Numbered from the stretch's first letter, positions 17,912 through 25,692 are shown. The stretch is 42,432 nucleotides of DNA from an uncultured Bacteroidota bacterium (GCA_903905065.1 CAIVEW010000090.1:1-42432), one strand, 5' to 3'. A program made the numbers and translations. Notes: generated from the sequence alone by a model not told the origin.

Positions 17912-18436
17912 ATGAAAAAACTATTCTCACTCACACTGGTATTATTGATTGCTGCATCCGGGGTCTTTGCCCAGGGCAATGCAAAAAAAGGAAATTATGT
18001 TGGCAAGGGCGGTACTCCCCACGAAGTAATAAAGGGGAACAACATGACCATCAGCTATGGCCGGCCGTATAAAAAGGGCCGTGATATTTTTGGCGGGCTG
18101 GAAGCCTATGGCAAGGTATGGCGCACGGGCGCAGACGAAGCTACGGAGATCACTTTTGAAAAAGGCTGCGTGTTTGAAGGCCACCAGGTGAGTGCAGGCA
18201 CCTACACTTTATTTACTATACCGGGAGTAAAGGAATGGACGGTTATACTGAATAAGGAGCTTAACCAATGGGGCGCTTATGGCTATGACAAGGTAAAAGA
18301 CAAAAACGTGATGCAGGAGCAGGTACCGGTGTCACATACTGATAAAGTGGTGGAGCAGTTCACAATAACCATAAAAGACGACGGCATCTTGCTGGCATGG
18401 GATACGACAGAAATATTCATCCACACCAAGTTCTAA
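17912..18436 (+). CDS. DUF2911 family secreted protein
   Basis: 174 residues from the ATG at 17912; a TTG at 17891 is in frame but adds only seven polar residues. Signal peptide MKKLFSLTLVLLIAASGVFA then QG. The mature protein matches DUF2911: an ISYGRPYKKGRDIFGGL phrase (~50-66), VWRTGADEATEI (~73-84), AGTYTLFTIPG (~100-110), WTVILNKELNQWGAYGYD (~113-130). Members are common in Bacteroidota; their biochemical role is unknown. The gene is monocistronic, with a strong terminator 20 bases downstream. TACCTTGC just before the start (17887-17894) resembles a -7 element but lacks one T, so I do not call a promoter. Confidence 0.88.
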   Translation: MKKLFSLTLVLLIAASGVFAQGNAKKGNYVGKGGTPHEVIKGNNMTISYGRPYKKGRDIFGGLEAYGKVWRTGADEATEITFEKGCVFEGHQVSAGTYTLFTIPGVKEWTVILNKELNQWGAYGYDKVKDKNVMQEQVPVSHTDKVVEQFTITIKDDGILLAWDTTEIFIHTKF

Positions 18437-18456
18437 GAGATACTTCCAAAATTGCG

Positions 18457-18487
18457 AAAGCCCTGCATCATTCTGCAGGGCTTTTTT
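18457..18487 (+). terminator. Strong intrinsic terminator of the DUF2911 gene
   Basis: Perfect 11-bp stem AAAGCCCTGCA / TGCAGGGCTTT with a 6-base loop, followed by T's. It starts 20 bases after the stop codon and may also stop transcription from the opposite gene. Confidence 0.88.
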
Positions 18488-18499
18488 ATGTCTTGACTG

Positions 18500-18517
18500 T
18501 CCCGATAGCGATTGGGA
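18500..18517. repeat. Degenerate TCCCGATA-family palindrome
   Basis: TCCCGATAGCGATTGGGA: left arm intact, right arm with two substitutions. Located between the DUF2911 terminator and the beta-barrel gene. Confidence 0.55.
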
Positions 18518-18560
18518 TTAGACAGGTGTGGTATACTCAGCAGTGTCTCACCCGCACAGG

Positions 18561-19154
18561 CTAAAAATTAAAGTTCAGGCCGATGCGAAGCAGGGAAACA
18601 TCGAAGCCCACTTCTGCAAACGCGCCAACATGTTCTGCGAAATTATACTTGGCGCCGACAAAGAGTCCTGCCGCCGGGCTTACGCTGCTGGTATTGACAT
18701 TGTTGTATCCGTTCCTGGCACTGAAAAACCGTAGGCCCACCATTACCCCGCCATATGGGTCAAACTTATTGTTCTTGTCCTTCAGCAGGGTAAGATGCCA
18801 GGTGCCCCTTGCGCCGATCACATAATTCGTGTAAGACAATGTGGAACCGTAGAGGCCGTAATGTGCGAATTGTGCATCGAGTATGCCGCCGATACCGACA
18901 ATGCCGGGGCCGGCCTCAATAATGCCCTGATCGTAAGTAAGCCCGAACGCGGGTAATACTACAGGAACATAGCCATAGTAATAGTTGTAGTTATAGTCGT
19001 TGCCAAATCCGATAGATATCCCGATGGTTTTGTCACCGATGTCGAAAGCAGGGCTGTTGTCTTTAGCTATTTTTCGATCTTCCTGTGCGTGGGAGGCGGT
19101 GCAAAAGAACACCATCGCGAGTAAAATTAAAGAGGTAACACTCGTTTTTTTCAT
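18561..19154 (-). CDS. Outer-membrane beta-barrel protein
   Basis: 197 residues. Signal peptide with AxA-type site (CTASHAQ, cut near residue 23). The mature part alternates hydrophobic and polar residues in short strands separated by Gly/Asn/Tyr-rich turns (NDYNYNYYYGYVP, GGVMVGLRFF, GLFVGAKYNF) and ends with a terminal aromatic strand LLRIGLNFNF. This is the usual form of a small 8-stranded outer-membrane barrel. No enzymatic motif is seen. It is monocistronic by spacing; the downstream region contains palindromes rather than a clear terminator. Confidence 0.82.
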   Translation of the reverse strand: MKKTSVTSLILLAMVFFCTASHAQEDRKIAKDNSPAFDIGDKTIGISIGFGNDYNYNYYYGYVPVVLPAFGLTYDQGIIEAGPGIVGIGGILDAQFAHYGLYGSTLSYTNYVIGARGTWHLTLLKDKNNKFDPYGGVMVGLRFFSARNGYNNVNTSSVSPAAGLFVGAKYNFAEHVGAFAEVGFDVSLLRIGLNFNF

Positions 19155-19231
19155 GTACGTTTTTGATTTAGATTATAATATAAAAATAATATAGTGATCG
19201 TACAAAAACAATACCACCAGCCTGAACCTTG

Positions 19232-19253
19232 ACCTGCCTGCCGGTAGGCAGGT
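19232..19253. repeat. ACCTGCCTG-CCGG-TAGGCAGGT palindromic repeat
   Basis: 22-base imperfect palindrome (arms ACCTGCCT/AGGCAGGT, one G-T pair inside). Related elements occur at 31935-31958 and, more distantly, 23440-23465. Confidence 0.65.
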
Positions 19254-19293
19254 GCGCTTGACTAAAAAGATTCTCATGATTTTGACCTACGCA

Positions 19294-20544
19294 CTAGCCA
19301 AAAAACATATACCCAACTACGATCGCCGCCGTGATACCTATAGCATCTGCGATGAGGCCGCAAGCCAGCGCGTGGCGGGGATTTTTCACCTGTACACTGC
19401 CGAAGTAAACAGCGAGGACGTAGAATGTAGTTTCGGTGGAACCCTGTATCACTGCCGCCAGCTTGCCTTGTATGGACGCAGCCCCGTAGTGCCGCATCAC
19501 ATCTACCATAAGGCCCCGGGCTGCGCCGCCGCTCAGTGGCTTCATCATGGCTATTGGCAGGTCGGCGACAAACTCTGTACGCAGGCCGCATAACGCGACC
19601 ACTTTTGAAATACCCCCTATCAGGTAATCCATACAACCTGATGACCGGAACACGCTAATGGCTATGAGCATACCCACCAGGTACGGAATGATGCGCACCG
19701 CAACAGTAAATCCTTCTTTGGCGCCTTCTATGAAATGATCGTAAACATTCTGCCGCTTCAGCATGCCGGCGGTAATGAACAGGACTATGATAAACAAAAT
19801 GACACCGCTGCCTATAGCGCCTATCGTTTGGTTCATCTTATCGGCCGGCATGCCGGAGAGCGAATAATGCAGCAACCAGATCAGGCCTGCAAAGCCGCAG
19901 ACAAAAAGGATCACCGGCAACCGCAGTAAATTGATGCGCTGGTATATGGATACGATGGTGATGCCTGCCAGAAAAGCTATGAATGTGGCAATAAGTGTAG
20001 GCAGAAAAATATCAGCAGCATTAAAGTTCTGTATGTGCTGCTCCAGTGCCACTGTCTGCCTGATAGCTATTACAGAGGTAGGGATCAGTGTGATGCCCGC
20101 AGTATTCAGCACCAGGAACATGATCTGTGCATCACTGGCGGTGTCTTTTACAGGGTTCAGCTCCTGCAGCTCTTCCATGGCCTTGAGGCCAAGCGGTGTG
20201 GCTGCATTATCCAGCCCCAGCATATTTGCCGACAGGTTCATCATTACGCTGCCATACGCAGGACTATCTTTTGGAATGCCCTTGAATAAAACCCGGAACA
20301 ATGGCGATACCGCCCTTGCAAACACCCTGATCACGCCGGCCTTCTCCCCTATCTTCATGATGCCCAGCCACAGCGTCATAACTCCTGTAAGGCCAATGGA
20401 TATTTCAAAGCCATTCTTTGCGGCATCAAACAGGGCATTCAGCATTTCTGCCAGCAAACCGGTCTGGCCAAGGAATATGACCTTGCATATCGCAACCACA
20501 AACCCGATAAGAAAGAATGCTATCCAGACGTAGTTGAGTGCCAT
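19294..20544 (-). CDS. SpmA-SpmB fused nucleoside-recognition (Gate) domain membrane protein
   Basis: 416 residues, about ten TM helices, with two Gate domains in tandem. Residues ~1-200 correspond to SpmA (GVMTLWLGIMKIGEKAGVI, MMNLSANMLGLDNAATPLGL, the NxxxxDNAxTP core). Residues ~240-416 correspond to SpmB (IPYLVGMLIAISVFRSSGC, LPIAMMKPLSGGAARGLMVD, QGSTETTFYVLAVYFGSV). In Bacillus the separate proteins are needed for spore core dehydration. This organism's lineage does not sporulate, so the fusion presumably transports or gates a small solute. No operon partner is evident. The start ATG at 20544 is preceded by an A-rich repeat. Confidence 0.92.
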   Translation of the reverse strand: MALNYVWIAFFLIGFVVAICKVIFLGQTGLLAEMLNALFDAAKNGFEISIGLTGVMTLWLGIMKIGEKAGVIRVFARAVSPLFRVLFKGIPKDSPAYGSVMMNLSANMLGLDNAATPLGLKAMEELQELNPVKDTASDAQIMFLVLNTAGITLIPTSVIAIRQTVALEQHIQNFNAADIFLPTLIATFIAFLAGITIVSIYQRINLLRLPVILFVCGFAGLIWLLHYSLSGMPADKMNQTIGAIGSGVILFIIVLFITAGMLKRQNVYDHFIEGAKEGFTVAVRIIPYLVGMLIAISVFRSSGCMDYLIGGISKVVALCGLRTEFVADLPIAMMKPLSGGAARGLMVDVMRHYGAASIQGKLAAVIQGSTETTFYVLAVYFGSVQVKNPRHALACGLIADAIGITAAIVVGYMFFG

Positions 20545-20581
20545 TTTACAAATTCAAAAATCAAAAGTAAAAAATCAAAAA
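20545..20581 (-). repeat. Degenerate 7-nt-period element 5' of the SpmAB gene
   Basis: AAATTCAAAAATCAAAAGTA-type units abutting the start codon at 20544, same orientation as the act operon copies. Confidence 0.6.
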
Positions 20582-20611
20582 CTCCAGGTAGCAGGCTGCC
20601 AAAGAAAACAA

Positions 20612-22186
20612 TTACTGACCTGGCCTCTCTGCGGCATCAGCACCATCGCTGCCGCTCTTTGCAGCGTCGTCTTTCGAGAACTGCACGTGCCACTTCCCTT
20701 TTTCTTTTACAAGATACAATGTTTGCGCTTTACCGGGGTTATCAGATGTAGCATAGCTAACCGTAGCATTATCACCGCTTTCCATGGGATCTATTACTGC
20801 CACTTTAATGCTCATCATCTCCTGTTTTGAAGAATCGGGCATGAGGTTGGTAACGCCGGCAAACTGGTCGATGAGGTTTTTAGTATCGTCGGTAGAGAAT
20901 GATTTCGCCGTTTCAAAATCCATCTGGAAAAAGCGGGTGAGCCATTTGTAGGCAACAAACAGAGGTTGATTTGCATTCGTGATGACGCTGCTGGCCGACG
21001 AAATACCCACAAAATAATGGGTGTAGTAGTCTGGTGACATATCGTCGAAAGAAATAGGAACAGAAAGATTGCCGGACTCATTGATAAAGCCTTCTTTATG
21101 GTTTTGCTGCACCAGCGCCATATTACCGTCGAACCCGAATGCAAAATCGTACTGTGGTTGCACGACCATCTTGCCAGAGTGGTCTATATAGCCCCATTTA
21201 CCACCGGATCTTACAGGGGCCAGTTTGCCGCCATTGAAGGGAAATGCACGCTCGAATTGCGGTGAAATAACCACTTTCCCGGTATTGTCCAGCCAGCCGA
21301 ACTTATCGCCGTCGGCTACCACGAAACCATCCTTATCCATGTGCATATCCCCGTATTTCGGGTCTATGATATACTTGCCGGTATTATCAATCGCGCCCCA
21401 CTTCCCGTCTACGCACACCGCGGCACGGTTACTCATAAAAGCAGCTACATTGTCATATTGATACCCGATCTTCAGATCGCCCTTCTTATCAATGAAGCCC
21501 CACCTGCCCTCGTCATTAATAACCGCACACATCCCTGCTGAAAAGAAGCTGACGCCCGCGAATTGCGCTGCGATCTTCGTCTTTCCTTCCTTGTCCATGA
21601 AACCCCACCTTTCCCCGGCATCTGTAAGCAGGCTGAAAGCGGCATACCCCTCACAGAAGTACCCTACCTCCTCCACGTCTTTCGTTTGGAATTTTACAGC
21701 ACCTGTTTTATCAATAGCCACCGGACCCCCATCCTCTGAAACCACAAAAGCCAGGCCTTCGCTGAATGAGGTGCCATTCCAGTAGGTGGGCTCTATGACG
21801 AACTTGCCGGTAGTGTTGATATAACCCCATTTATCTTCCCCGGTAGCAGCATAGGCAATACCATCATTAAAACAGCCTGCTTGCAAAAACTGTGGCGCTA
21901 TCACCATTTTGCCTGTGCGGTCCATGTAGCCGAATTGTGAGCCAACTTTTACAGGGAACAATTCTGTGACAGACGCGTTGCCGGAAGGCTTGCAGGAAGC
22001 GATAAAGAGAAGGAGGCTGAGTAAAAGGAGAAGAGACCTCTCCCCGCTCCTCTCTGACGGAGCGGGTGAGTCCGCCTGTCCGGTAGGCACGGTAGAATGA
22101 GTTGCGCAGCCCTTATTATTTCTTGCAAAGGGTTTGTATGATGCAATTTTCTTACTCACCAAGATGTATTTATTTATCGGAAACAA
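20612..22186 (-). CDS. WG-repeat lipoprotein with C-terminal NTF2-like (DUF4878-type) domain
   Basis: Up to 524 residues. No ATG precedes the lipoprotein signal (RSLLLLLSLLLFIASC); possible starts are TTG 22186, GTG 22159 and GTG 22090. The body contains about nine WG repeats of the form xKWGYIDxxGKxVIxPQF (for example DKWGYINTTGKFVIEP and GGKWGYIDHSGKMVVQP). The C-terminal ~110 residues (YKWLTRFFQMDFETAKSFST, then ATVSYATSDN) repeat the domain of the neighbouring 167-residue lipoprotein. Expected to be periplasmic and membrane-anchored; WG repeats are presumed ligand- or protein-binding. It lies five bases downstream of that paralogous gene. Coding bases for ~residues 30-50 overlap palindromic repeat DNA (22040-22100), which may have displaced the original start. 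Confidence 0.85.
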   Translation of the reverse strand: MFPINKYILVSKKIASYKPFARNNKGCATHSTVPTGQADSPAPSERSGERSLLLLLSLLLFIASCKPSGNASVTELFPVKVGSQFGYMDRTGKMVIAPQFLQAGCFNDGIAYAATGEDKWGYINTTGKFVIEPTYWNGTSFSEGLAFVVSEDGGPVAIDKTGAVKFQTKDVEEVGYFCEGYAAFSLLTDAGERWGFMDKEGKTKIAAQFAGVSFFSAGMCAVINDEGRWGFIDKKGDLKIGYQYDNVAAFMSNRAAVCVDGKWGAIDNTGKYIIDPKYGDMHMDKDGFVVADGDKFGWLDNTGKVVISPQFERAFPFNGGKLAPVRSGGKWGYIDHSGKMVVQPQYDFAFGFDGNMALVQQNHKEGFINESGNLSVPISFDDMSPDYYTHYFVGISSASSVITNANQPLFVAYKWLTRFFQMDFETAKSFSTDDTKNLIDQFAGVTNLMPDSSKQEMMSIKVAVIDPMESGDNATVSYATSDNPGKAQTLYLVKEKGKWHVQFSKDDAAKSGSDGADAAERPGQ

Positions 22187-22191
22187 AAACG

Positions 22192-22695
22192 CTAGTGCTT
22201 ACCCGTGTCTGCATGGTTACCATCTGCCGACATGGTCGTGTCCTGCGGCGCACCGGCAGCGCCTGTACTGTCTGATCCCGATGCCTGGTCGGACATGCTG
22301 TCCGGCACTTCTGCCATAAGATCGACCTTTGTAAATTGTGCGTGCCAGTTGTCCCCTTCTTTTACCAGGTTAAGTACCTGCTCCTTGGTCGGATTGTCGG
22401 AAGCGGTATAAGTGGCAACTGCCTTGTCCCCGTTCACCTTTACATCCTTAATGGTAATGGTTACTTTTTTCAGATCTTTTTTATTGGAATCGGCTACATT
22501 ATCGGTGAGCATCTGCAAAGAGTACAGCAGGTTCTTGGTATCGTTAGTGGATAATTTTTTGGCCGCATCGAAGTCGAGATGGTTGAAGGCGGTAAGCCAG
22601 TTGTATGCTACATCTTTCGGTGTATTCTTACTGCAGCCAGCCCACATAAACGCTGCCGTTATCAATGCCAAAGATGTAAACATTATTTTGTTCAT
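22192..22695 (-). CDS. Lipoprotein with NTF2-like (DUF4878-type) domain
   Basis: 167 residues from the ATG at 22695. Lipobox WAGC (Cys21). A single small alpha+beta domain follows: DVAYNWLTAFNHLDFDAAKK, STNDTKNLL, then VTITIKDVKVNGDKAVATY and QVLNLVKEGDNWHAQF, the helix-plus-sheet layout of DUF4878/lumazine-binding-like proteins. The last ~40 residues are disordered and Ser/Gly/Asp-rich. The same domain forms the C-terminus of the WG-repeat lipoprotein encoded five bases downstream, so the two probably act together in the periplasm. A near-consensus promoter ends 20 bases before the ATG. The exact function is unknown. Confidence 0.85.
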   Translation of the reverse strand: MNKIMFTSLALITAAFMWAGCSKNTPKDVAYNWLTAFNHLDFDAAKKLSTNDTKNLLYSLQMLTDNVADSNKKDLKKVTITIKDVKVNGDKAVATYTASDNPTKEQVLNLVKEGDNWHAQFTKVDLMAEVPDSMSDQASGSDSTGAAGAPQDTTMSADGNHADTGKH

Positions 22696-22715
22696 GCGTG
22701 TTTTCCAGTTTGCGG

Positions 22716-22746
22716 CAAAGTTATTACTTAAATGCTGTTTGCCAAA
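22716..22746 (-). promoter_or_regulatory. Consensus Bacteroidota promoter of the DUF4878/WG operon
   Basis: On the minus strand TTTG (22746-22743), 19 bases, then TAACTTTG (22723-22716): a full match to TTTG-N19-21-TAnnTTTG. The start of transcription would be about 14 bases before the ATG at 22695. The -33 box lies within the 3' end of the papain-like hydrolase gene. Confidence 0.75.
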
Positions 22747-23422
22747 CCATATGTGCGTGAGGGTTAACAAACAGATTGTCGGTTCCTACGAACCGTAAAC
22801 CTGCCACGGAGGTGGTACCAATGTAAGCGGTATCATGCGCCGCCTTATTTACGGCTTTAAAGACGAATTCGGAACAATAGAGCTTATCATCAGTGCGAAG
22901 ATCGAATTTCATATCAAATTTCGGTCGTCGTTTGTAGTATTCCCGAACGATGTTTCCCAGTTCCCCTAGCCTGCCCGGATCAAGATCATAGCGCACCACC
23001 GCAATAGCAGTATTGTAAACCGGGGAGAAGAAGAAATTAGCGGAATCGCGCCTGAGCCGCTCATCGGGATTATTTTCTCCGCCTATACTGTGATATACAA
23101 AGGGGTATCCGTTTTCGACCATTACAATTCCGCAGTGCGAGTAGGATTTGTTTTTCCGGTTCATCTGTGCCAGCAGGCGGCTATCGGCACCAAGCCCCAT
23201 ACGCAATACTATGTATCCCGACCTCAGCAAGGAAACAGCGGTATCAACCAAGTGTTTGTTTATCGTATCAGCCTCTTTCTTTACTGCCCCTTCTATCGCA
23301 GTCGGCTTTGGTTGCGGCTGATGACAGGAATACAATCCATTTGCGAGGAATAGCATAAGCCCTGCAAAACAACATAGAAAAAATGCGCCGGCGAACCTAC
23401 GCCTCACGGACTTACGACTCAC
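22724..23422 (-). CDS. YiiX/C92-type permuted papain-like cysteine hydrolase, lipoprotein
   Basis: 232 residues from a GTG at 23422; GTG at 23407 is an alternative, and there is no upstream ATG. Arg-rich n-region, hydrophobic core and lipobox LYSC (Cys33). The catalytic order is permuted relative to NlpC/P60: His96 in SYSHCGIV first, Cys183 in KLYCSEFVFK later, as in the YiiX/YebB-like peptidase C92 family. The intervening VVRYDLDP and the RRPKFDMKFDL phrase fit that family. Such enzymes cleave amide or thioester/ester bonds of lipids or peptidoglycan peptides; the substrate here is unknown. The GTG falls inside a short AGTCGTGAGTCGTAAGTC repeat. Confidence 0.85.
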   Translation of the reverse strand: MSRKSVRRRFAGAFFLCCFAGLMLFLANGLYSCHQPQPKPTAIEGAVKKEADTINKHLVDTAVSLLRSGYIVLRMGLGADSRLLAQMNRKNKSYSHCGIVMVENGYPFVYHSIGGENNPDERLRRDSANFFFSPVYNTAIAVVRYDLDPGRLGELGNIVREYYKRRPKFDMKFDLRTDDKLYCSEFVFKAVNKAAHDTAYIGTTSVAGLRFVGTDNLFVNPHAHMVWQTAFK

Positions 23423-23439
23423 GACTTATGATTTATTTA

Positions 23440-23465
23440 CCTGCCGTAGCTTCGGCGAAGGCAGG
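23440..23465. repeat. CCTGCC...GGCAGG imperfect palindrome downstream of ychF
   Basis: CCTGCC-GTAGCTTCGGCGAA-GGCAGG, eight bases beyond the ychF stop. Same outer arms as the CCTGCC family, but with a different interior. Confidence 0.5.
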
Positions 23466-23473
23466 CGACTAAA

Positions 23474-24574
23474 TTATACGTTAAACCGGAAATGCATCAC
23501 ATCGCCATCATTCACCACATACTCCTTGCCCTCTATGCGCAGCTTACCACTTTCGCGGCAGGCAGCTTCGGTCTTGTATTGCACGTAGTCGTTGTAGGCG
23601 ATCACCTCTGCTTTGATAAATCCTTTTTCAAAGTCAGTATGGATAACACTGGCAGCCTGAGGCGCCTTCCAGCCTTTGTGAATGGTCCATGCACGCACTT
23701 CCTGCACACCAGCGGTGAAGTAAGTAATGAGGTTCAGCAGCTTGTAGGTGCTGCGAATGAGGCGGTTAAGGCCAGGCTCGGTAAGGCCGTATTCAGCAAA
23801 GAAGAGCTCTTTGTCTTCCACGCTTTCCAGCTCGGAGATCTGCGCTTCGATGGAGTTATTCATTACAATGACCTGTGCACCTTCTTCATTTGCGGCCTTT
23901 ACCAGGGCATCAGAATATTTGTTACCGGTAAGCAGGGCTGCTTCGTCCACATTGGCCACGTAGAGCACCGGTTTATCGGTAAGCAGGAAAATATCGGCTA
24001 TCGCTTCCCTATCCTCTCCTTCCAGTTGCAGGCCGCGTATGTTCTTGCCCTCACCCAGGTGTTTCAGGCAAGTATTCAGTACTTCATGAGCTCTTTTTAT
24101 TTTAGCATCTCCCGCTTTCAGCATCTTTTCCACACGCTGCAGTTTCTTTTCTACGCTGTCCATATCCTTCAGCTGCAGCTCGGTATCTATGATCTCCTTA
24201 TCGGCTATCGGGTTGATATCGCCTTCATCGCGCAGTATGTTCTCATCTTCAAAGCAGCGGATTACATGCACAATCGCGTCTACCTCGCGTATATTGGCCA
24301 GAAACTTGTTGCCCAGCCCTTCGCCCTTGCTGGCACCCTTTACGAGGCCGGCAATATCTACAAATTCAAAACTCGTAGGCACTATGCGGTCTGGTACTAC
24401 CAGCTCCGCCAGTTTAGCAAGCCGCTCATCCGGCACATCCACCTGGCCCACATTGGGCTCTATAGTACAGAAGCGGTAGTTGGATGCCTGCGCCTTGGCG
24501 CTGTTGCTCACCGCGTTAAACAATGTTGATTTTCCTACGTTTGGTAATCCTACTATACCTGCCTGTAAAGCCAT
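23474..24574 (-). CDS. ychF: Redox-regulated ATPase YchF (Obg-family P-loop protein)
   Basis: 366 residues. P-loop GLPNVGKST (residues 8-16), switch-region phrases YRFCTIEPNVG (33-43) and DIAGLVKGASKGEGLGNKFL (71-90), and the ATP-specifying NxxE-type base-recognition region in VIVMNNSIE (~230-238) instead of the GTPase NKxD. A TGS-like C-terminal domain follows (VRAWTIHKG, then ...VVNDGDVMHFRFNV at the end). YchF/OLA1 proteins bind ribosomes and take part in translation and oxidative-stress responses. The length is normal and the gene intact. A TACCTTTG promoter element lies ~95 bases upstream, and a composite palindromic repeat occupies the leader. Confidence 0.97.
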   Translation of the reverse strand: MALQAGIVGLPNVGKSTLFNAVSNSAKAQASNYRFCTIEPNVGQVDVPDERLAKLAELVVPDRIVPTSFEFVDIAGLVKGASKGEGLGNKFLANIREVDAIVHVIRCFEDENILRDEGDINPIADKEIIDTELQLKDMDSVEKKLQRVEKMLKAGDAKIKRAHEVLNTCLKHLGEGKNIRGLQLEGEDREAIADIFLLTDKPVLYVANVDEAALLTGNKYSDALVKAANEEGAQVIVMNNSIEAQISELESVEDKELFFAEYGLTEPGLNRLIRSTYKLLNLITYFTAGVQEVRAWTIHKGWKAPQAASVIHTDFEKGFIKAEVIAYNDYVQYKTEAACRESGKLRIEGKEYVVNDGDVMHFRFNV

Positions 24575-24626
24575 ACTAATTTGAAAATTTGAAAATGTGG
24601 TCCCGATAGCTATCGGGATGAAAATG
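24575..24626. repeat. Composite element: TTTGAAAAT units plus TCCCGATA palindrome (copy 2)
   Basis: ACTAATTTGAAAATTTGAAA, ATGTGG, then the perfect 18-base palindrome TCCCGATAGCTATCGGGA (24601-24618) and GAAAATG. It abuts the ychF start codon and would be in its 5' leader. Confidence 0.75.
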
Positions 24627-24668
24627 CCCCTATTAGTTGATAGTCGCCATTTTTGCGCAAAATGTGTG

Positions 24669-24701
24669 CAAAGGTAATAAGAAAATAGCCCAATAGCTCA
24701 A
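24669..24701 (-). promoter_or_regulatory. Probable ychF promoter
   Basis: TACCTTTG on the minus strand (24676-24669), a perfect -7 element, with TTG (24701-24699) 22 bases upstream, one base beyond the usual spacing. It directly follows the terminator hairpin of the upstream gene. Confidence 0.5.
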
Positions 24702-24717
24702 GGATGAGCCATTGGGC
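24688..24717 (-). terminator. Intrinsic terminator of the nuclease-like gene
   Basis: GCCCAATAGCTC / GAGCCATTGGGC stem (12 bp, one mismatch), 6-base loop, followed on the minus strand by TATTTTCTTATT. It begins 23 bases after the stop at 24740. Confidence 0.75.
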
Positions 24718-24739
24718 CATTAAGTAATTGAGCTATTAA

Positions 24740-25477
24740 TTAGTTATTCGGAGTAACGGTTACGTAACTGGCGGAGATAACGCCGTTTACGAAATGCACA
24801 CCCGCCAGTGATTCGATGGCGTTGATATCCACCTTGTGGTTGGCCAGGTTATCCTTGGTGTTATTTGGATTGTAGTCAGGTTGTGATGGCTGCACGTTGT
24901 GGAACTCATAGCACAGGTACTCATCAGTGCTGGGGATGTAAATCACCTTCCAGCAGTACTCAGGAACTACTACGTTGTGATTAGCACCTATTACCCAGTT
25001 GCGGCCTACGGTGCCTGCAAATACCTTCACTTTCTTGAATTTCTTAGCCTTTACCATCTCTTTTTCCTGGAGCTTCTCCCACAGTGATTTGTAGAGGTCC
25101 TTTGGCATCGGCATAATGTTGGTAAAGAAGTAGCTCTCGATGAAGGCATCTTTGTCACAGCTATTTTCATCTGGCGACATCATATGCGCGTTGTCGAACA
25201 AGGTATTTGTGTAATCGTCTCTGAGGTCGGTAACTTCTGGCAGTTGCGGGTCTGTATCCATCTTAACGCCATTTTCACCCTTCATCCTGATGCAGTTAAA
25301 CATGTCCGGCGTCAGTGAATAAACAACCAGTACAGGAATATGCTGAGACTTGGAAAAATAAGAAGTAAAATTCTGGTTCCTTATTTTCACAATGTCCTGG
25401 CCATAAGAGTTAAAACTGAAAACAGTGAACAATATTGCTATCAGTACTGAGGTGCTTTTTACTATTCCTTTTTGCAT
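24740..25477 (-). CDS. Secreted DNA/RNA non-specific endonuclease homologue, active site degenerate
   Basis: 245 residues, signal peptide ending NSYGQ (~27). Aligning by eye with NUC1/Serratia-type beta-beta-alpha-Me nucleases: FTSYFSKSQHIPVLVVYSL, the DRGH block appears as DNAH (95-98), then SYFFTNIMPMPKDLYKSLWE, PEYCWKVIYI, and a final VDINAIESLAGVHF that matches the usual VSVDEIEALTG-type ending. The general-base His98 is kept, but the Arg of DRGH is Asn96, the Mg-binding Asn of the LNxGxW phrase is Tyr129, and the following Glu is Gln137. So the fold is probably retained while nuclease activity is doubtful. Monocistronic with its own terminator. It could be a binding or decoy protein. Confidence 0.75.
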   Translation of the reverse strand: MQKGIVKSTSVLIAILFTVFSFNSYGQDIVKIRNQNFTSYFSKSQHIPVLVVYSLTPDMFNCIRMKGENGVKMDTDPQLPEVTDLRDDYTNTLFDNAHMMSPDENSCDKDAFIESYFFTNIMPMPKDLYKSLWEKLQEKEMVKAKKFKKVKVFAGTVGRNWVIGANHNVVVPEYCWKVIYIPSTDEYLCYEFHNVQPSQPDYNPNNTKDNLANHKVDINAIESLAGVHFVNGVISASYVTVTPNN

Positions 25478-25692
25478 ATAAACCTTTTAGTTCAAGTTAA
25501 CATTTTTAGAAAAACAGATTACCAAGCGATAAAAATATGACTTTCACCGAATTTTTTATAATTAAATTCCATTTTTTGCAAGTTTAATTAAATTTTAAGC
25601 GTTTTAAGCCCCTTTAGAGGCATCGATAAAGTTGGTTTATACCGCAAGTATACGTGTTTTCAGCTTTACCAGCGCAATTCGTTGTTCTGTGA

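Noticed and set aside
23492-24529. 345-codon plus-strand open frame opposite ychF
   Set aside because: Lies fully within the conserved ychF gene; no motif and no promoter.
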